A DNA stretch of 6,902 nt, taken from the NCBI GenBank assembly GCA_003171295.1, contig PMYF01000517.1, forward strand, positions 1-6,902, written 5' to 3'. The DNA is from Acidobacteriota bacterium (GTDB lineage: Bacteria; Acidobacteriota; Terriglobia; UBA7540). The translations under genes and the position numbers were made by a program. The number at the start of each line of letters is the position of its first letter. The stretch's first letter is position 1. The notes beneath the pieces were generated by a model, which saw only the letters and a list, made by a program, of their open reading frames with translations, did not search any database and was not told where the DNA came from. Shown piece by piece: positions 5,598-6,902 of this stretch.

Positions 5598-6573
5598 AGT
5601 TGGATTATACGCTCACCCTCAAGCCCAAAGATATAGGCCCACGAGCGATCCCGACCGATTCCAACACGAGGTATGCGAAGGCTACGGGCGCTGGCTCATC
5701 GAAGTGCGCGGCCTTTCCAAGGAGACTCTTCGCAAGAACAGCAACGCAGCACAGTTATTTCTTCGCTTCCTGGGAAACCGGGCCAACCGAGATTCTCTCC
5801 ATCTGATGAGCCTAGCCAGCATTGACGAGTACTTGTCGTGGCGGATGCCGGGACTGCGCCGCGCTACCCAGAGTGGAGTGTGTCATTGTTTGCGCAGTTT
5901 CCTGCGTTATCTGCATTCGACAAGACTGATCCCCATGGACCTGGCAGCGCAGGTTTCGGATCCCATCCTTTACGGATCTGAGGAGATCCCGAGGGCATTC
6001 CCAGAAAAACAGGTACAGGTGCTGCTGAATTCGGCAAAGCGGGATCGTACTCCGAAAGAGCTGCGCGATTACGCCATACAGATGATGCTGGCGACTTATG
6101 GCCTGGGTGCGGGGAGAGTGATCCGGTTGCGCCTGGACGACATCAGTTGGCGAGAAGAGCACTTTCGGATTCGCCAATCCAAGACGGGACGGGAATCATT
6201 TCTTCCCCTCATGGCCGGGGTAGGAGAGACCCTGCTGGATCATCTTGAGCGTGGCCGTCCGCAGGCGACCGTTCGCGAAGTATTCCCGCGGAGCCGCGCT
6301 CCTTACAGTCCACTTTCGGCGGCGGGTTCGCTAGATAAGGTCATTGATTGCCGGTTGAAGCAAGCGGGGATCGAAGTCAAAGGGAGGCATGGCTCCCATG
6401 CATTTCGTTTCGCTCGCGCGCAGAGCCAGTTGCACGCTTCGGTGCCACTGAAGTCCATTGGGGATGTACTGGGACATCGCACGATAGCAACCACGGAAAC
6501 CTATTTGAGATTGTCGACTGACGATCTCCGAGCGATCAGTCTAGTATTACCATGTTATGTAGTGTCGTCATAA
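5536..6573 (+). CDS. Tyrosine recombinase/integrase, catalytically degenerate
   Basis: XerC/D-like phage-integrase-family site-specific recombinase. The N-terminal SAM-like core-binding domain covers roughly residues 40-125 (numbered from ATG 5536), and the catalytic domain about 145-335. Expected catalytic residues: Lys (AAG 6181, SKTGRES), His and Arg of HxxR (CAT 6397, CGT 6406), His (CAT 6475, LGHR) and the nucleophile Tyr323 (TAT 6502, TETYLRL) are present. The first Arg is replaced by Gly191 (GGT 6106) in TYGLGAGR, where the family has GLRAGE; the Glu is also changed, to Arg (AGA 6115). Activity is therefore doubtful. The frame is open from 5275, but the earlier part is antisense to fmdB. 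ATG 5536 is the only ATG start between fmdB and the core-binding domain, and it lacks a good ribosome binding site, so the true 5' end may be lost. The last codons may derive from the adjacent IS. Confidence 0.8.
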   Translation: MRGRTRNQTTRKRTKIKRTCIVGLYAHPQAQRYRPTSDPDRFQHEVCEGYGRWLIEVRGLSKETLRKNSNAAQLFLRFLGNRANRDSLHLMSLASIDEYLSWRMPGLRRATQSGVCHCLRSFLRYLHSTRLIPMDLAAQVSDPILYGSEEIPRAFPEKQVQVLLNSAKRDRTPKELRDYAIQMMLATYGLGAGRVIRLRLDDISWREEHFRIRQSKTGRESFLPLMAGVGETLLDHLERGRPQATVREVFPRSRAPYSPLSAAGSLDKVIDCRLKQAGIEVKGRHGSHAFRFARAQSQLHASVPLKSIGDVLGHRTIATTETYLRLSTDDLRAISLVLPCYVVSS

Positions 6574-6902
6574 ACTTGCTTGAATTTCGTTCCGCAGGAA
6601 GGACAGCGTCCGTTCGATCTCACCAGCCAGAGCTGGATCGCGCGGAGAATCTGTTCTCACGTCACACCAGAAGTTTCATTTGCGGCGCAAATAGGTCGTG
6701 AGAATAAATAAGTAAGCGATGGCCGAGAGAACGAGATGATGATGGAAGCCTCGCCAAGAGCGCCCTTCGAAATGATCGAGCCCCAAATCATCCTTGGAGC
6801 GCTGGTAGGATTGTTCGATGTGCCAGCGGGAGCGGCTCAGTTTCAGGCACCGAGCTTTGGTCGGCGACCGGTGCAGGTGAGCCAGATAGTAGTGATAAGG
6901 TT
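6545..6902 (-). mobile_element. End of an IS701/IS4-like insertion sequence (continues beyond the window)
   Basis: The transposase fragment at 6676-6902 defines the element; its transposase-3' end must lie between the integrase and 6676. CTAG at 6541-6544 fits the YTAR-type 4-bp target duplication known for the IS701 family and would place the element end at 6545. Only one end is in the window, so neither the inverted repeat nor the duplication can be verified, and the boundary is inferred. Confidence 0.5.
6676..6902 (-). CDS. IS701/IS4-like DDE transposase, C-terminal fragment
   Basis: The minus-strand frame entering from the right edge (first full codon 6900-6898) encodes 74 residues and then TGA at 6678-6676. 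It contains RWHIEQSYQRSK, the R-x3-E-x6-K signature around the catalytic Glu (residue 29 of the fragment), and GLDHFEGRSWRGFHHH, a hallmark of IS701-type transposases. A hydrophobic helix (LSAIAYLFILTTYL) and RRK follow. The N-terminal part, including both catalytic Asp residues, lies outside the window. After the TGA the same frame stays open for 35 more codons (from NFWCDV to NEIQASL) to a second TGA at 6570-6568. This hints that the first TGA may have shortened the protein. Confidence 0.88.
   Translation of the reverse strand, partial: PYHYYLAHLHRSPTKARCLKLSRSRWHIEQSYQRSKDDLGLDHFEGRSWRGFHHHLVLSAIAYLFILTTYLRRK

Noticed and set aside
1..6902. CRISPR array, tRNA or rRNA genes, long direct repeats
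   Set aside because: None were seen on either strand by reading; no regularly spaced repeats or cloverleaf-like segments were noticed.

Overview
This window (about 57% GC by eye) looks like chromosomal DNA from an environmental bacterium. The gene set (HAE1-type RND pump followed by a DUF2892 protein, tandem-domain universal stress protein, TPR protein, FmdB-type zinc ribbon, IS701-like transposase) suggests Acidobacteriota or another soil or sediment lineage. That is inference from gene content only. No complete, plainly new system is visible. The most notable signals are in-frame TGA codons inside otherwise conserved genes in the right half, and an integrase that lacks a catalytic residue.

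Left part (1-2764): the C-terminal third of an RND efflux pump runs in from outside the window. A 62-residue DUF2892 membrane protein with a strong ribosome binding site follows and is probably co-transcribed. After a possible hairpin terminator comes a two-domain universal stress protein. It converges with, and overlaps the 3' end of, a TrmO/TsaA-type tRNA methyltransferase gene on the minus strand.

Middle part (2765-5234): a TPR-repeat protein of 318 residues is followed by a roughly 690-base stretch with no intact gene of convincing quality. That stretch holds a minus-strand reading frame with two CxxC knuckles, broken by an in-frame TGA. Next is a membrane-anchored rhodanese-like protein with an excellent ribosome binding site. 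Its reading frame is broken by TGA directly after the active-site Cys-Gly-Cys-Cys-Pro, yet continues for 45 further conserved-looking codons to TAG.

Right part (5235-6902): an FmdB-family zinc-ribbon gene and a possible 28-residue membrane peptide lie on the minus strand. A tyrosine recombinase gene on the plus strand has lost the first catalytic arginine. The end of an IS701/IS4-like transposase enters from the right edge on the minus strand. The last codons of the integrase may come from the insertion element itself.

How the genes fit together: the pump, DUF2892 protein, stress protein and rhodanese suggest envelope, metal or sulfur stress defence. DUF2892 and rhodanese are the two halves of the E. 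coli YgaP architecture, present here as separate genes. The integrase, the IS and the broken reading frames mark the right half as a decaying, mobile-element-affected region. More than twenty Trp positions in the window are encoded by TGG, the long genes contain no internal TGA, and fmdB ends at TGA. Simple nonsense mutation is therefore more likely than a changed genetic code.
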